Shown here: positions 36,894-45,802 of the stretch, piece by piece
Position numbering within the stretch: the first letter of the stretch is position 1
Layout: each line of letters begins with the position of its first letter
Source: Chryseobacterium jejuense
GTDB lineage: Bacteria; Bacteroidota; Bacteroidia; Flavobacteriales; Weeksellaceae
NCBI RefSeq assembly: GCF_017877355.1
Contig: NZ_JAGIPR010000003.1
Location: forward strand, 124,001-188,000
Length of the DNA: 64,000 nt
Reading direction: 5' to 3'
Made by a program: the position numbers and the translations under genes
Notes under the pieces: model-generated
What the model saw: only the letters and a program-made list of their open reading frames with translations
Told to the model about the DNA's origin: nothing
Database searches by the model: none

Positions 36894-38186
36894 TTATAAA
36901 ATATCAATAAGTTGCTTTGTTAAATTTTTTCTTGAAAATTGCTCGATATGTTGAGTGTTTTCAGAGAGCTTTCCGTTTTTCCAAAGCTCAAATTTTTCAA
37001 GAATAAACCTTTTTACCGTTTCGGAATCATCATAACTGAAATGTTTTCCGGCGTGGGTTTCTTCCAGGATTTTAGCAACATCAGCCTGATCCGGTCCAAA
37101 TGAAAGGATCTGTTTTCCGGATGCAAGATATTCAAATATCTTCCCTGGAATAATTCCTTTTGAAGCTTCATTCGGGAAATTGGTAATCAGCAGCATTTCT
37201 GAGGTCTGCATTTCTTCAACCGCTTTGCCATGAGATAGATATCCAAGGTTCAAAATATGATTTTTCAGACTTGAATTTTCAATAGTATGAAGGATTTTAT
37301 CATCAATTCTTCCTACAAATTTTAAGCTGAAATGCTTTGCAAATTCTGTATTTTCCTTTATCAATTCATCCAGAGCTTTCCAAAGATTCTCAGGATTTCT
37401 AAGCTGCTCCAGTACTCCGATATAGCTTAACACAAAAGACGTATTGGTCTCTTTTTGTTCTGCTGCTTTCTCATTGGAATCACTTTCATCAAAACCATTG
37501 GTAATACAAACGGCGTTAGCCCCTGCTTTTCTAAAATTGTCAGCATCCGTATAACTTGTTGCCAGCGTAATATCTGCATTCTTGAAGACTGCGCTTTCCA
37601 GCTGACGATGCTTTTTGTCTGAACCTTTGGTAAGTTTCAGATGTTTGTAGTAGGAAATCTCTGTCCATGGATCACGGAAATCTGCAATCCATTTTAAATT
37701 TGGTAATCTATCCTTTAAGCCTAATCCAATCAGGTGAAGAGAGTGGGGTGGACCTGAGGTTACGATGGTGTCAATCTTATTTTCCTGTAAATATTTTTCC
37801 AAAAATTTAATAGATGGTTTTACCCAAAAAACTCTGGCATCAGGAATGAAAAAATTGCCTCTTACCCATATCGAGAGTTTGGATTTCCAACTTTGATTTT
37901 TTCCTACATCAAATTGCCCGGCTTTGAATTTTTTGTTGCTTTTATTAAGCTTTTCAGCCAGTTGATAGGGCTCCCAGATTTTTGTCCTGACGATTTCAAT
38001 GTTTTCAGGAATATCCTTCATCAAGGTTTCATCCATCAATGGATAACTCGGATTTTCCGGGGTATAGATCACCGGTTTCCAGCCAAAATCAGGCAGATAT
38101 TTGGCGAACTTCAACCATCTTTGAACACCAGGACCTCCCGCAGGAGGCCAGTAATAGGTGATAATCAATATTTTCTTTTGTTCCAT
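36894..38186 (-). CDS. Glycosyltransferase, family 4-like
   Basis: 430 residues. N-terminal GT-B domain starts IITYYWPPAGGPGVQRWLKF, a signature of GT4-type transferases. The C-terminal donor-binding half contains LSYIGVLEQLRNP and the EX7E-like region FPNEASKGIIPGKIFEYLAS. It probably adds a sugar to a surface glycan or lipid; donor and acceptor are unknown. Last gene of a minus-strand run with YfhO, from which it is separated by the GIY-YIG element. Confidence 0.9.
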   Translation of the reverse strand: MEQKKILIITYYWPPAGGPGVQRWLKFAKYLPDFGWKPVIYTPENPSYPLMDETLMKDIPENIEIVRTKIWEPYQLAEKLNKSNKKFKAGQFDVGKNQSWKSKLSIWVRGNFFIPDARVFWVKPSIKFLEKYLQENKIDTIVTSGPPHSLHLIGLGLKDRLPNLKWIADFRDPWTEISYYKHLKLTKGSDKKHRQLESAVFKNADITLATSYTDADNFRKAGANAVCITNGFDESDSNEKAAEQKETNTSFVLSYIGVLEQLRNPENLWKALDELIKENTEFAKHFSLKFVGRIDDKILHTIENSSLKNHILNLGYLSHGKAVEEMQTSEMLLITNFPNEASKGIIPGKIFEYLASGKQILSFGPDQADVAKILEETHAGKHFSYDDSETVKRFILEKFELWKNGKLSENTQHIEQFSRKNLTKQLIDIL

Positions 38187-38212
38187 TTTTTATGAATCGT
38201 CTATTATTCATT

Positions 38213-38251
38213 TGTCATTCTGAACGAAGCGAAGCGTAGTGAAGAATCTCA
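38213..38251 (+). repeat. Left 39-bp inverted repeat of the GIY-YIG element
   Basis: TGTCATTCTGAACGAAGCGA followed by AGCGTAGTGAAGAATCTCA. The reverse complement agrees with 38566-38604 at 34 of 39 positions. Confidence 0.85.
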
Positions 38252-38285
38252 TTCTATCTCTTCATTCAGAAATTTCCAATCGGAA

Positions 38286-38558
38286 TTAAATTCTGTAATT
38301 AGGGTTTCTTTTTTTTTCTCTGGTCCAGCCCTTTATTTGCTTTTCTCTTCTTATTGCGGTCTCAATGTCATCAAAATGTTCAAAATAAATTAAATAAAAG
38401 CATTTATATTTTGAGGTGAAACTTCTATCAATAGCTTCTGGATGTTGATGCCAATATAATCTGTTTTTCAAATCATTGGTAACTCCTGTGTATAATACTG
38501 TTTTTATTTTGTTGGTCAGTATATAAACATAGTAATTATGAGCTCCTAATGTTTTCAT
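38286..38558 (-). CDS. GIY-YIG single-domain endonuclease
   Basis: 90 residues, essentially one GIY-YIG domain: YYVYILTNK (GIY), then VLYTGVTNDLKNRL (YIG with the catalytic Arg), and a Glu in EKQIKGW near the C-terminus. This is the UPF0213/YhbQ-like stand-alone type, related to homing nucleases and UvrC but with no DNA-recognition domain attached. Start at the ATG at 38558, 8 bp from the right repeat. The tight fit inside inverted repeats suggests the nuclease acts on or moves with the repeats, as RAYT transposases do with REP sequences; that is inference. A repair role is the alternative. Confidence 0.9.
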   Translation of the reverse strand: MKTLGAHNYYVYILTNKIKTVLYTGVTNDLKNRLYWHQHPEAIDRSFTSKYKCFYLIYFEHFDDIETAIRREKQIKGWTREKKRNPNYRI

Positions 38559-38565
38559 TTTAATT

Positions 38566-38614
38566 TGAGATTCTTCATTGCGCTATGCTTCATTCAGAAT
38601 GACAAAGCGCAATG
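38566..38614 (-). repeat. Right inverted repeat and hairpin of the GIY-YIG element
   Basis: TGAGATTCTTCATTGCGCTA ... CATTCAGAATGACA (38566-38604) is the inverted partner of 38213-38251. Part of it folds with adjacent DNA into a hairpin, CATTGCGCT (38576-38584) pairing perfectly with AGCGCAATG (38606-38614). Confidence 0.8.
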
Positions 38615-38621
38615 TTTAAGA

Positions 38622-41162
38622 TTAGGCTTTCTGTTCAACTAAAGTTTCTTTTTTCTTATTCTTATTCATCCAGAACATTCCAAAGGCTGCCAGGGCGATA
38701 AATAATCCGAAGCTTAATAAAGAGATCCATTTTCCTTTTTCAATCACTTCCGGCTCAAATACCATTCTGATGTGGTGACTTCCAGCAGGAACATGTACTG
38801 CACGAAGTAAATAATCTGCTTTAATGTAAGGAACCTCTTTTTCATCGATAAGAACTTTCCATCCGTGAGGATAATATACTTCAGAGAAAACGGCCAATTG
38901 AGGAGTCTTCGACTGAGATTTAAATTCTAACTCGTTAGGTTGGTATTTTGTTAAATTGATGAATGCTGTTGAATCTGCCTGAACGGGTTTATTACTGAAA
39001 TAAGCCTTGTCAGAAGATGCAATAACGGCTGTTTTTTTATTATCGATTTCCCCGATAGATTTAATTTCTTCGTTAGGAGTATCTACAAATTTAAGATCGC
39101 TTACAAACCATGCATTTCCGTTCGCTTTAGGATTGGGAACAACCTGAGGCTGATCCGGACCTCCGAAAACCATGTATTTTGCATTCAGTAAGTTTAATAT
39201 TCTTGGTGTTTTTACAGTGTCGGTATTGTTGATATACTCATTCAGTATATCGTCATATCTTCTCAATTTTACAGCATGGTATCCACCAATGGATGCTTTA
39301 AAGTAAGAAGTATTCGTTTCACTGGTGACACCCAGGGTTTGGTTGTAAATTCTATAGTGAGCTTTATCTTTCTCAGCGATAGTTTCTAAGGTCTTGTTAA
39401 TATTTACATTAGATAAAATAGACTCAAGGTTAGGATTTCCCTGTACCTTTTCAGTTAATAGATCTGAACTTTCTGTCTGGAAAGGATTTTCAGCAAAGAT
39501 CTTGTCTACATAATTTTCGTCATTTAAATAACGTTTGTTTACTGTCCACAGATCAAATAAACTTACCAAACCAATCACTACCAAAGCAATATTAGGGTTA
39601 AGTTTTTTCTTTAAACTCAAGAATAGGGCAGCTGCAGTAATAGCTACATAGATAAATGCTTTTATAGCATCTATTTTAAATAGTTTATATCTTTCTTCTA
39701 CCAGATAATCTAAAAGGAAAGGAGGGAAGTAGGTCTTCTCACCTGCTGTAGAAAACCCTAGTAATGATTTACCGAAGATTAAAAGAATTAATAGTAACCC
39801 TAATGTTCCGCCACTTACATACATCAGAATCTTCTGTTTGTATTCCTCTGTCAGTTTTTCATCTGTGAAGAACCTGTATAATCCTAAAATCGCAATTAAA
39901 GGGAATAATAATTCTACTACTACAAGAATAGAAGATGGTGCTCTGAATTTATTGTAAAACGGAACGTAATCAATAAAGAAATCAGATAACGGCATAAAGT
40001 TGCTTCCCCAGGCCAGTAAGATGGTTAGAATAGAAGCTCCTAAAATCCAGTAACGGTATTTTTTCCATGCAAAGAAGAATCCTAACAGAGCAAGGAAACA
40101 TACAATAGCTCCCTGGTAAGCAGGTCCTGAAGTTCCCGGTTGGTCTCCCCAATACGTCATTCCGCTGAAGCCTTTTGAAATTCTGTCCATTTCAGCCTGA
40201 GAGCCTACATTTTCCTGAACAAGCTCCTGTACCTTATTCATCATTTCCTTAGCTTCCGGTTCCTGGCTTCCGCCACCCATTAATCTTGGAATGAAAAGGT
40301 TTAAAGTTTCCAGTTGTCCGTAGCTCCACATTAGCATACTTTCCTTATCCATTCCGGATTTTCCTGAAGTATGACTGTCATTGGTTAAGATCTGTTTTCC
40401 ACGAACGGTTTCTTTTACATATTCAGAATTGGCCATAATTCTTTGGGAATTCATTCCAACCCCAATAATACAAGAAGCTGCTATAATTCCTGAAGAAATC
40501 AGGAAATGTTTCATCGGAGTCTTTTTCTGGATCGCTCTGATTAGCTCAGACAGAAATAAAAACCCTAGAGCCAGAAACAGATAATAGGTCATCTGTGGAT
40601 GGTTTGCTGCAATCTGAAGACCCATGAAAAGGGTAGTGACAATGAATCCCCAGATATATTGTTTTCTGATGTAAACCAGTAAAATTCCGGCTAAAAGCGG
40701 AGCGAAATATTCAATAGTATTTACTTTTCCATTATGTCCCGCAGCAATAATGATATAGAAATAAGTGGAAAGCCCAAAGAAAGTAGCACCCAGTAAGGCA
40801 TACTTCCAGTTTCTGACCACTACCATTCCCAAAAGGAAAAAACCTGCAAAAAGCAGGAAAAGATAATTGACTGGTCTTGGCAGGAAATTCAGGTTGCTGT
40901 CGATTTTCTTGATGATGTCACCTTTAAACTGGCTACCCATCTGATAAGTCGGCATTCCCCCGAACATAGAGTCACTCCAATAGGTTTCATTTCCTGTGTT
41001 AGCTCTATAGTCTAGAAGTTCTTTTGCTCCTCCTCTGTATTGCACAATATCATGCTGGAAAAGCTGTTTTCCTGAAAATACAGGAGTTGAATATAAAAAT
41101 GCTAAAACTATAAATACTACTAATGAAACTGCAATATAAATTAAGTTTTTATTTTTTGCCAT
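38622..41162 (-). CDS. YfhO family membrane protein
   Basis: 846 residues with about 13 membrane helices spread through the first two thirds, an N-terminal region QHDIVQYRGGAKELLDYR and WSDSMFGGMPTYQMGSQF typical of YfhO, and a C-terminal periplasmic beta domain (VYYPHGWKVLIDEKEVPYIK ... GSHHIRMVFEP). The YfhO family is related to GT-C glycosyltransferases that transfer sugars from lipid-linked donors, for example in teichoic-acid or glycan decoration. Here it is next to a GT4, so a surface-glycan job is likely. Same strand and close spacing (31 bp) with the DUF4834 gene. Confidence 0.9.
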   Translation of the reverse strand: MAKNKNLIYIAVSLVVFIVLAFLYSTPVFSGKQLFQHDIVQYRGGAKELLDYRANTGNETYWSDSMFGGMPTYQMGSQFKGDIIKKIDSNLNFLPRPVNYLFLLFAGFFLLGMVVVRNWKYALLGATFFGLSTYFYIIIAAGHNGKVNTIEYFAPLLAGILLVYIRKQYIWGFIVTTLFMGLQIAANHPQMTYYLFLALGFLFLSELIRAIQKKTPMKHFLISSGIIAASCIIGVGMNSQRIMANSEYVKETVRGKQILTNDSHTSGKSGMDKESMLMWSYGQLETLNLFIPRLMGGGSQEPEAKEMMNKVQELVQENVGSQAEMDRISKGFSGMTYWGDQPGTSGPAYQGAIVCFLALLGFFFAWKKYRYWILGASILTILLAWGSNFMPLSDFFIDYVPFYNKFRAPSSILVVVELLFPLIAILGLYRFFTDEKLTEEYKQKILMYVSGGTLGLLLILLIFGKSLLGFSTAGEKTYFPPFLLDYLVEERYKLFKIDAIKAFIYVAITAAALFLSLKKKLNPNIALVVIGLVSLFDLWTVNKRYLNDENYVDKIFAENPFQTESSDLLTEKVQGNPNLESILSNVNINKTLETIAEKDKAHYRIYNQTLGVTSETNTSYFKASIGGYHAVKLRRYDDILNEYINNTDTVKTPRILNLLNAKYMVFGGPDQPQVVPNPKANGNAWFVSDLKFVDTPNEEIKSIGEIDNKKTAVIASSDKAYFSNKPVQADSTAFINLTKYQPNELEFKSQSKTPQLAVFSEVYYPHGWKVLIDEKEVPYIKADYLLRAVHVPAGSHHIRMVFEPEVIEKGKWISLLSFGLFIALAAFGMFWMNKNKKKETLVEQKA

Positions 41163-41193
41163 GCTGGTTATTATCTTTTATTTCTTGGATTTT

Positions 41194-41424
41194 TTACCTT
41201 TTACCTTTACTCTCTTTTACCTCTTCATAATCTACGGTTTCCGCATCCCATTTAAGGTTCTTATTGTTATTCTTATTCGAGCTGTTGATATCTTGCTGTG
41301 AATTATTTTGCTGTTGGTTATTGAACCTGTAGCTGTAAAATGTCTTAAAGAAAATTCTTTTCAGAATATTCCATACAAAGAAAATAATAATGGCGGACAG
41401 TACTAACTCAAGAATGTACTTCAT
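41194..41424 (-). CDS. DUF4834 family small membrane protein
   Basis: 76 residues. One N-terminal membrane helix (LELVLSAIIIFFVWNILKRI), an Asn/Gln-rich linker, and the conserved ending DAETVDYEEVKE that defines DUF4834 in Flavobacteriia. Function unknown. 31 bp upstream of yfhO and 65 bp downstream of the DUF6263 gene, in one run. Confidence 0.8.
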   Translation of the reverse strand: MKYILELVLSAIIIFFVWNILKRIFFKTFYSYRFNNQQQNNSQQDINSSNKNNNKNLKWDAETVDYEEVKESKGKR

Positions 41425-41489
41425 AATAAATTGATTTAAGGTTTAAAGAGTAAGAATCAATGTTTGATCCTTACCCTTTTAAGCTTTAA

Positions 41490-42539
41490 TTATTTTGCAG
41501 AAGGGTTTACCATTACAGAAGAATTGGAAACACTTTTCATAGATTGAGATTGTTTTCCGTCTGAAATAGTTTCTATCTGCGTAGTTTTTACATTGATGTT
41601 CTGGTTGGTGATCCATCCTGTATTTTCATCAAATTTGATGGTTCCGCTCTGAGCAAGTTCACTGCTCATGCTGTGTGTGATAGGTCCCTGAGCTTTCTTT
41701 TCAGTTTTCTTAGGAATTCCTCCGCTTACAGCAATTTCAGCAGTTCCGTTCCCAAGGCTCTTTAATACATAGTTTGAAGTTACCTTGATGGTTCCGGTTG
41801 GATCTGCATTTTCAGAAGTTGTCCATTTTTCACCTATTTTTACACCTTTTTTAGGAATGATGGAAAGGTTTTTATTGAACTGATCTTTCAATACTTTCTC
41901 ATTAAAAGACTGCTTAAGGCTTGCTACAACACTCGCTCTTTCATTGGCATCCTTAATTAATGTTGTAAGAGCTGTTGTAACTTTGGTATAAACAGCATCA
42001 AAACCTGTAATGGAAATCACATTTCCTTTTGTATCCATCTTCATATCAAGTTTATTGCTGGTAAGCGCTTTGTTGATATTCCAGATCATTTTAAGGTCGT
42101 CTTCTTTCGGAAGAGCTTGTTTAGTGTCTACTACAACAGTTTTCCCCTGTGCAGACTGAGAGCTTCTTTTAGAAACTAAATTAAGCGTCATTTCATAAAC
42201 GTTTCCTTTGATGTCATTTACCGTGAAGTTCATTTCATCTGTAGATTCCGATGTGGCAGTGATGGATTTCCCCTGAGGATCCGTCATTGTTTTTACATCT
42301 CTCTGATAAGTAGTAAGAGGATAAGTTTTACCTTTTTCAAGTTTGAAAGTCTGAGTAACGATTCCGGCAGAATCTCTGATAGCTGGATTTTCTGCTACCT
42401 TTGCTACAGAATCAGCAGGAACTTCTATCGTTACTGTTTTTCCTGTTTTAGGATCTACTTTCGTGATTTTTGCCGTTTCTTTTTTACAAGACACAAGAGC
42501 TATAGATGATAATAGCGCTATTGCTGCTATGTTTTTCAT
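41490..42539 (-). CDS. DUF6263 family lipoprotein
   Basis: 349 residues. Lipoprotein signal with Cys19 (LSSIALVSCKKETA). The mature part is beta-rich with FKLEKGKTYPLTTYQRDVKT, IPKKGVKIGEKWTTSENADP and GTIKFDENTGWITNQNINVK, matching DUF6263, a family of unknown function common in this group. It lies 32 bp after rlmB and belongs to the rlmB-DUF6263-DUF4834-YfhO run. Confidence 0.82.
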   Translation of the reverse strand: MKNIAAIALLSSIALVSCKKETAKITKVDPKTGKTVTIEVPADSVAKVAENPAIRDSAGIVTQTFKLEKGKTYPLTTYQRDVKTMTDPQGKSITATSESTDEMNFTVNDIKGNVYEMTLNLVSKRSSQSAQGKTVVVDTKQALPKEDDLKMIWNINKALTSNKLDMKMDTKGNVISITGFDAVYTKVTTALTTLIKDANERASVVASLKQSFNEKVLKDQFNKNLSIIPKKGVKIGEKWTTSENADPTGTIKVTSNYVLKSLGNGTAEIAVSGGIPKKTEKKAQGPITHSMSSELAQSGTIKFDENTGWITNQNINVKTTQIETISDGKQSQSMKSVSNSSVMVNPSAK

Positions 42540-42571
42540 TTTCTAATTTTTTTAAGTGTTGTGTTACCGAA

Positions 42572-43315
42572 TTAATTTATTTTCAAACTCTTCTGTCTCA
42601 CTGCTTCATAAAGGATTGCTCCACATGCCACGGAAACATTCAGAGATTGAGTTTTTCCTTCAATAGGAAGTTTTATTTTTTCGTCAGAATGATGCAATAC
42701 TTCTTTAGAAATACCTGTTTCCTCATTTCCCATAACGATAGCGCATGGTTCTGTGAAATCTACATCATAGATAAGTTTCTGAGCTTTTTCAGATGCCGAA
42801 AATACAGTAATTCCGCTCTGTTGAAGGAAATCTACTGCATGAGCAAGGTTGTTTTCCTTACAGATTTTAATATTATAAATAGCTCCTGCAGACGTTTTAA
42901 TGGCGTCAGAATTGATAGGAGCTGCTCCTTTTTCAGGAATAATAACAGCATCTATACCCACACATTCTGCCGTTCTGCAGATCGCTCCAAAGTTTCTTAC
43001 ATCTGTAAGTCTGTCCAGAATCAAAAGGAAAGGAGTTTTACCTTCTTCAAATAATTGTGGAACAAGATCCTCCACTTTATGAAACGGAACATCCGAAATA
43101 AAAGCAACCACACCCTGGTGGTTTTTTCTTGTAAAACGGTTCAGTTTTTCAACCGGAACATAATTGGGACGGATTTTATTTTTCGCTAAAATCGCTTTTA
43201 GTTCAGCATAAATAGGACCCTGAAGTGCATTCTGCACAAAGATCTTGTCAATCGTTTTTCCCGCTTCAATTGCTTCAATCACGGGACGCAGCCCGAAAAT
43301 AAAATCGTCTTTCAT
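42572..43315 (-). CDS. rlmB: 23S rRNA (guanosine-2'-O)-methyltransferase RlmB
   Basis: 247 residues. N-terminal L30e-like RNA-binding domain (FIFGLRPVIEAIEAG), then a SPOUT methyltransferase domain with LILDRLTDVRNFGAICRTAE, IVMGNEETGISKE and LPIEGKTQSLNVSVACGAIL forming the SAM-binding knot. It methylates the 2'-OH of G2251 in 23S rRNA. First gene of the run leading to yfhO and the glycosyltransferase. Confidence 0.95.
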   Translation of the reverse strand: MKDDFIFGLRPVIEAIEAGKTIDKIFVQNALQGPIYAELKAILAKNKIRPNYVPVEKLNRFTRKNHQGVVAFISDVPFHKVEDLVPQLFEEGKTPFLLILDRLTDVRNFGAICRTAECVGIDAVIIPEKGAAPINSDAIKTSAGAIYNIKICKENNLAHAVDFLQQSGITVFSASEKAQKLIYDVDFTEPCAIVMGNEETGISKEVLHHSDEKIKLPIEGKTQSLNVSVACGAILYEAVRQKSLKIN

Positions 43316-43420
43316 TGATTTGTATAAAATTTTATGTTTAAGGTCACCAGGATTCGGGGTTGGAAATCCGTGAAGATTGTTCCACTTCTAACTTCCAGCT
43401 CCCTTTCTTCCAGCGTACTA

Positions 43421-43891
43421 CTAATATTTTTCTCCTAAAATTGCTCTTTTCTGCGCCATTACATATCCGTAATGAAGGCTTTCATGCATATTGTTAAAGA
43501 TAATGGCATCCTGAATGCTCTTCAAATCCATCCCGAAACTTGTAGTGTAGGGCGTATAGTCTGAAAAGAAATCGCTGTCATAATCCTTCATTAAAATTTT
43601 AGAGGTTTCTGTAAGTAAAAACTCAAGATCTTCTACTTCGGATTTTTGAACATTTAAGTTCGGTAACGTTCCTTTTTTGTACGTTTCAACCCAATATTTA
43701 TCAATACGGAAAGGGTTTCCGCTTAAATAATAATGCAAAAGCTGCTGAGTAGCAACCGTGTGGGCGATATTCCAGTAAATATTGTTGTTGAAGCCATCCG
43801 GAATCAGCAGAAGATCCTCGTGGGAAGTGTTCTGCAGGATATCTAAAATGTTTCTTCTTACCTGTCTGTGTGCTTGAAAATGATAATTCAT
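43421..43891 (-). CDS. DinB family protein
   Basis: 156 residues, a four-helix-bundle DinB/YfiT-like protein. Putative metal ligands are IAHTVATQQLLHYYL near residue 48 and the C-terminal NMHESLHYGYVMAQKR. DinB proteins are putative thiol-dependent enzymes or metal-binding proteins of unclear role. Starts at the ATG at 43891; 105 bp separate it from rlmB. The region 43892-44095 upstream contains no gene. Confidence 0.85.
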   Translation of the reverse strand: MNYHFQAHRQVRRNILDILQNTSHEDLLLIPDGFNNNIYWNIAHTVATQQLLHYYLSGNPFRIDKYWVETYKKGTLPNLNVQKSEVEDLEFLLTETSKILMKDYDSDFFSDYTPYTTSFGMDLKSIQDAIIFNNMHESLHYGYVMAQKRAILGEKY

Positions 43892-44095
43892 TTTGCAGAA
43901 ATTTTAATCACCAAAAATAGTTTAATAAACTGAAAATGACAATTTTTTGGGTAAAGGATTAAAGTAAAAGTTCTATAATGCCTGAAAAATACATTATTTA
44001 TTATTTTCTTTTTACGGGGAAATTTGACAGGATTGTAATGGGTTTTAGAAAATTTAACTTCTCCTTTTTAGATATTTATCAATTTTTATGAAGCT

Positions 44096-44133
44096 AAAAA
44101 CCCTCCGATGATTTTTGTCAAGGGAGGGCTTTT
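44096..44133 (-). terminator. Terminator of the PNGase F-like gene
   Basis: Minus-strand CCCTCC with GGAGGG around a 15-nt loop, followed by TTTTTAG, 90 bp after the stop at 44225. Confidence 0.75.
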
Positions 44134-44224
44134 TATTATTTATTAACTGTTTTTTATGACTTATTGTATGCTTTTCAAAAAGGTTTTAAAGGAAGATCTG
44201 CTTTCGTATTCTTATTGAAATTGA

Positions 44225-45562
44225 TTATTTTTTGATGATCTTATGCTTAAAAGTAGTTCCGTCTTTCAATATAATGTTTAAAAAATAGACTCCGGTGTTG
44301 TATGATGAAAGATTGATTCTGTTTTCTTTATAAACTTCAGCAAGTTTTCTTCCATCCATACTAAAAAGGGTCATGGATGTGATATCTTCTTTCGATTTTA
44401 TATTGACAAAATCAGTTGTAGGATTAGGGTAAATATTCACATCTATTGTTTTTACATCCTTTACATGTAAAGAAGCATTGCTTTTCCCCTGCATGTAAAC
44501 AGATAAAAATACATCACCATCCTTTCCATTGAAAACAGCAGTAGGGATCGTATGTTTTAAAGTGTGATTTCCTGCCGTCATGGAGGGTAAGGTAAAACCT
44601 CTGATAGGAACCGAATTACCCGGGCACCAGTTGTTCCATGAAGTCCATTGTGCAAATGTTGCAGGAGCACTTTGATAGATTCCGTTACCTTGTGTATTAT
44701 ATGCTCTGAAAGGTTCACAGGAAATTCCACCTGGAGTATAGGTCAATACCTGTACATCATCTATATAAGTGTAGTTTTGTCTTCTGACATATTCTTCACC
44801 ACCTGTACCAGCTCCATGTGGAGTGGAGATTAAAAAAAAGCGAGCATTGGTGACAGCGGTAGGAAGATTGAATGTAACAAGTCTTACAGTCTCTCCGGTA
44901 ACATCAGTACTGTTATAGTTGTTGAGTTTATTATAACTTAATATAGGAACCAGTGTATTGTAATCTGTAGGAGTTGCTCCTACGTCAGTTGAGAAGAAAG
45001 TTAGGTTTCCTGAAAAAACATCAATTCTATTTGCACAGCCTGCAACTTGTGTCTGTGCAGCATAAGGTACTCCAAAAACATCAAGTTCCATATACATATC
45101 ATAAGCATTTCGAAGTTCTGTATTATGAAATACGCTGTACAGGTTGCTGATGTCATAAGTGAAAGGGACTTCTATTGGAGCTCGGTTTTTATTCATGAAC
45201 GGAGTGATGTAACGGGCTGCTTCAATTCTTTTCACATTCGCGTCATTCATAGTATAGGTAGGTTGATTTTTGGGAACCAGTGCCAAAAATACTTCTCCCA
45301 GACGATCATAATTATCACATAGAGCACCTATGGTTACTCTCATTGCGATTTTTGCTTTAAAGGAATCTAATTCTGCATCTGTAAGCTTTTTTGCATATCT
45401 TGTGTTACCTAATCTGATGAGACCGGAAGGAACGGGAGCAGTGGTAAGAGAATCATAGCCGTCATAATATACAGCATCTGAAATCAGATTCGTCACAGTT
45501 GTTGTCTGTGATTTGAAGAGGCCTGTAATGAATAGACTTGCAAAAAATAGTCTTTTATACAT
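44225..45562 (-). CDS. T9SS-secreted PNGase F-like protein
   Basis: 445 residues. Signal peptide (1-19), a core of about 340 residues and a type A T9SS sorting domain from about 375 (VNIYPNPTTDFVNI ... KHKIIKK). The core aligns by eye with Elizabethkingia PNGase F: LCDNYDRLGEVF ~ CDEWDRYANVY (D86 for D60), RYITPFMNKN ~ RFITPYWVGT, DMYMELD ~ IYTETW (E159 for E118), GEEYVRR ~ CAEWCFR (E256/257 for E206), and WCPGNSVPIRG ~ WCPGMAVPTR. All three catalytic acids therefore appear kept. It probably cleaves N-glycans or related glycoconjugates extracellularly. The first 75 residues and the added sorting domain differ from PNGase F. Confidence 0.75.
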   Translation of the reverse strand: MYKRLFFASLFITGLFKSQTTTVTNLISDAVYYDGYDSLTTAPVPSGLIRLGNTRYAKKLTDAELDSFKAKIAMRVTIGALCDNYDRLGEVFLALVPKNQPTYTMNDANVKRIEAARYITPFMNKNRAPIEVPFTYDISNLYSVFHNTELRNAYDMYMELDVFGVPYAAQTQVAGCANRIDVFSGNLTFFSTDVGATPTDYNTLVPILSYNKLNNYNSTDVTGETVRLVTFNLPTAVTNARFFLISTPHGAGTGGEEYVRRQNYTYIDDVQVLTYTPGGISCEPFRAYNTQGNGIYQSAPATFAQWTSWNNWCPGNSVPIRGFTLPSMTAGNHTLKHTIPTAVFNGKDGDVFLSVYMQGKSNASLHVKDVKTIDVNIYPNPTTDFVNIKSKEDITSMTLFSMDGRKLAEVYKENRINLSSYNTGVYFLNIILKDGTTFKHKIIKK

Positions 45563-45802
45563 ATCGTTGATATTTAATGTAAATATATTAAAATATGTAT
45601 TAAAAATAACGATTATTTGTTTTTGTTTTTAGATTAATGGTTGTTTTGTTGTTGAATGTTTAAATATTTTAATTAAATAAAGAAATTTGTATTGAAAGCA
45701 TTCATCTTAGTTAGCAGATCTCATTGAATAATTTTTTTTTATTACAAGAATCAATATTTTATTATTAAATTAGCATTGTATTCAATGGTAATATTATTAA
45801 TA

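Larger units (their letters stand above)
38213..38604 (-). mobile_element. Candidate GIY-YIG palindromic element (392 bp)
   Basis: Inverted 39-bp ends enclose a single small nuclease gene whose start and stop lie 8 and 34 bp from the ends. It sits inside an otherwise continuous gene run (YfhO to glycosyltransferase). I see no clear target-site duplication, so mobility is inferred from structure. A shorter copy without a nuclease gene is at 18158-18264. Confidence 0.5.

Noticed and set aside
38213..38604. CRISPR or integron interpretation of the repeats around the GIY-YIG gene
   Set aside because: Only two inverted copies, no regular spacers and no integrase or Cas gene.
42506..43054. Long plus-strand frame opposite rlmB
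   Set aside because: Cys/Phe/Ser-rich shadow of a well-conserved minus-strand gene.
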